Below are positions 6,040 through 6,850 of a stretch of 6,850 nt of DNA, in pieces. Within the stretch, counting starts at the first letter, position 1. Each line of letters starts with the position of its first letter. Source of the DNA: an uncultured Clostridia bacterium (GTDB taxonomy: Bacteria > Bacillota > Clostridia > Oscillospirales > Oscillospiraceae); the NCBI GenBank assembly GCA_945910975.1, contig CAMDZY010000091.1, forward strand, positions 1-6,850. Reading direction: 5' to 3'. The position numbers and the translations under genes are program-made. The notes beneath the pieces were generated by a model, which was not told the DNA's origin, did no database searches, and saw nothing but the letters and a program-made list of their open reading frames with translations.

Positions 6040-6850
6040 ATGAAAGAGAAATATCAACTGGATCAGAGCCGCGCGCCGATTTATGAGGCGCTGGAGCGCT
6101 TCCGCAAGATGCGTGTGGTGCCGTTTGATGTGCCGGGTCACAAGCGCGGCCGCGGTAATCCGGAACTGACCGCCTTTTTGGGGCAGCAGTGTGTCGGTGT
6201 GGATGTGAACAGCATGAAGCCGCTGGACAATCTGTGCCACCCGGTTTCCGTCATTCGCGAAGCCGAGGAGCTGGCGGCGGATGCCTTTGGTGCAGCGCAC
6301 GCCTTTTTGATGGTGGGCGGCACCACCAGCGCCGTGCAGAGCATGGTGCTGACCGCCTGCAAGCGGGGCGATGAAATTATTATGCCGCGCAACGTGCACA
6401 GAAGCGTGATTAACGCCTTGGTGCTGTGCGGCGCGATCCCTGTGTATGTCAATCCGGAGGTCGACCAACGCCTTGGCATTTCTCAAGGCATGAAGCGCGA
6501 ACAGGTTGCCCGCGCCATTGCCGAGCATCCCAACGCCGTAGCAGTATTGGTCAACAATCCTACCTATTACGGTATCTGCTCCGACCTCAAGGCCATTGTG
6601 GATATGGCGCATCAGGCAGGGATGCTGTGCCTTGCCGATGAGGCACACGGAACGCATTTCTATTTTGGAGAAAATCAGCCGATCGCCGCAATGAAGGCCG
6701 GCGCGGATATGGCGGCCGTTTCCATGCACAAAAGCGGCGGCAGTCTGACCCAATCCAGCTTTCTGCTGGCAGGGCCGAACGTCCACGAGGGCTATGTGCG
6801 CCAGATCATCAACCTGACGCAGACCACCTCCGGCAGCTATCTGCTCATGT
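6040..6850 (+). CDS. Orn/Lys/Arg decarboxylase, SpeA/YaaO type, N-terminal part (cut by window end)
   Basis: The 270 visible codons align by memory with Bacillus SpeA and YaaO, the short Gram-positive PLP fold-type I decarboxylases (about 480 residues), which lack the N-terminal wing domain of the enterobacterial enzymes. Seen motifs are DVPGHKRG (30-37), the PLP-phosphate region GGTTS (93-97), PRNVHRS (116-122), NNPTYYG (172-178), DEAHG (200-204) with Asp200 expected to bind the pyridine nitrogen, and SMHKSGG with Lys231 as the Schiff-base lysine, followed by SLTQSS. The enzyme removes CO2 from arginine, lysine or ornithine to give agmatine, cadaverine or putrescine in the cytoplasm. The substrate cannot be decided from this part. 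ATG 6040 is the only in-frame start after the stop at 6004. Its ribosome binding site (GGGGTGG, 6029-6035) is weak and close. No convincing promoter lies between 5933 and 6039. The frame is open to the window end with no sign of damage. Confidence 0.93.
   Translation, partial: MKEKYQLDQSRAPIYEALERFRKMRVVPFDVPGHKRGRGNPELTAFLGQQCVGVDVNSMKPLDNLCHPVSVIREAEELAADAFGAAHAFLMVGGTTSAVQSMVLTACKRGDEIIMPRNVHRSVINALVLCGAIPVYVNPEVDQRLGISQGMKREQVARAIAEHPNAVAVLVNNPTYYGICSDLKAIVDMAHQAGMLCLADEAHGTHFYFGENQPIAAMKAGADMAAVSMHKSGGSLTQSSFLLAGPNVHEGYVRQIINLTQTTSGSYLLM

Noticed and set aside
5852..6043. 63-codon plus-strand frame (TTG 5852 or ATG 5870) whose stop overlaps the decarboxylase ATG as ATGA
   Set aside because: The overlap is tempting, but there is no ribosome binding site at either start and the frame runs straight through an intrinsic terminator. 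I treat it as chance; a conserved frame in relatives would change this.
5926..6786. Long minus-strand frame opposite the decarboxylase, and similar long frames opposite the ABC genes (for example 229-834, 898-1401, 2208-2756 on plus)
   Set aside because: These are antisense shadows of strongly supported genes in GC-rich codons. Their translations are rich in His, Gln, Arg and Gly and have no domain logic.

Overview
The window looks like part of a chromosome from a low-to-moderate-GC Gram-positive bacterium of the class Clostridia, most likely an Oscillospiraceae/Ruminococcaceae-type gut anaerobe. The clues are strong AGGAGG ribosome binding sites, consensus sigma-A promoters, a surface protein with C-terminal SLH domains, an Orn/Lys/Arg decarboxylase of the short Gram-positive type, and a heterodimeric multidrug-type ABC exporter of the TM287/288 (BmrCD/LmrCD) class. 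The taxonomic call is inference from gene style, not from a marker gene.

Layout. Bases 57-98 hold a strong intrinsic terminator, probably shared by a plus-strand gene outside the window and the minus-strand operon. Bases 163-3635 (minus strand) are a two-gene operon for an ABC exporter heterodimer. The upstream gene (1905-3635) is the half with a degenerate ATP site. The downstream gene (163-1908) overlaps it by ATGA and is the catalytically intact half with an altered LSQGQ signature. Bases 3636-3936 are an AT-rich divergent intergenic region with a promoter for each direction. A perfect 8-bp inverted repeat lies just after the expected start of the rightward transcript. Bases 3937-5385 (plus) encode a secreted, SLH-anchored, cysteine-ladder leucine-rich-repeat protein with one EF-hand loop, followed by a terminator at 5393-5428.

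Bases 5429-6039 contain no convincing protein gene, but they are not empty. A near-consensus sigma-A promoter (5490-5518) is followed by about 300 bases that fold on paper into an elaborate RNA. Three stacked long-range helices (33 pairs in total) join 5530-5574 to 5775-5820. Inside them is a branched domain with hairpins and a three-way junction. At least ten G-U pairs in these helices would be A-C mismatches on the other strand, so the plus strand is the transcribed one. An intrinsic terminator follows at 5891-5932. A second long inverted repeat lies between it and the ribosome binding site of the next gene. I do not recognise the RNA as a known family. It is the best candidate here for something undescribed: either a free-standing ncRNA or a very long attenuator-type leader.

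Bases 6040-6850 (plus) are the first 270 codons of a PLP-dependent Orn/Lys/Arg decarboxylase (SpeA/YaaO type), cut off by the window edge. No good promoter is visible between the terminator at 5891-5932 and this gene. That raises the possibility that it is expressed by read-through from the structured RNA.
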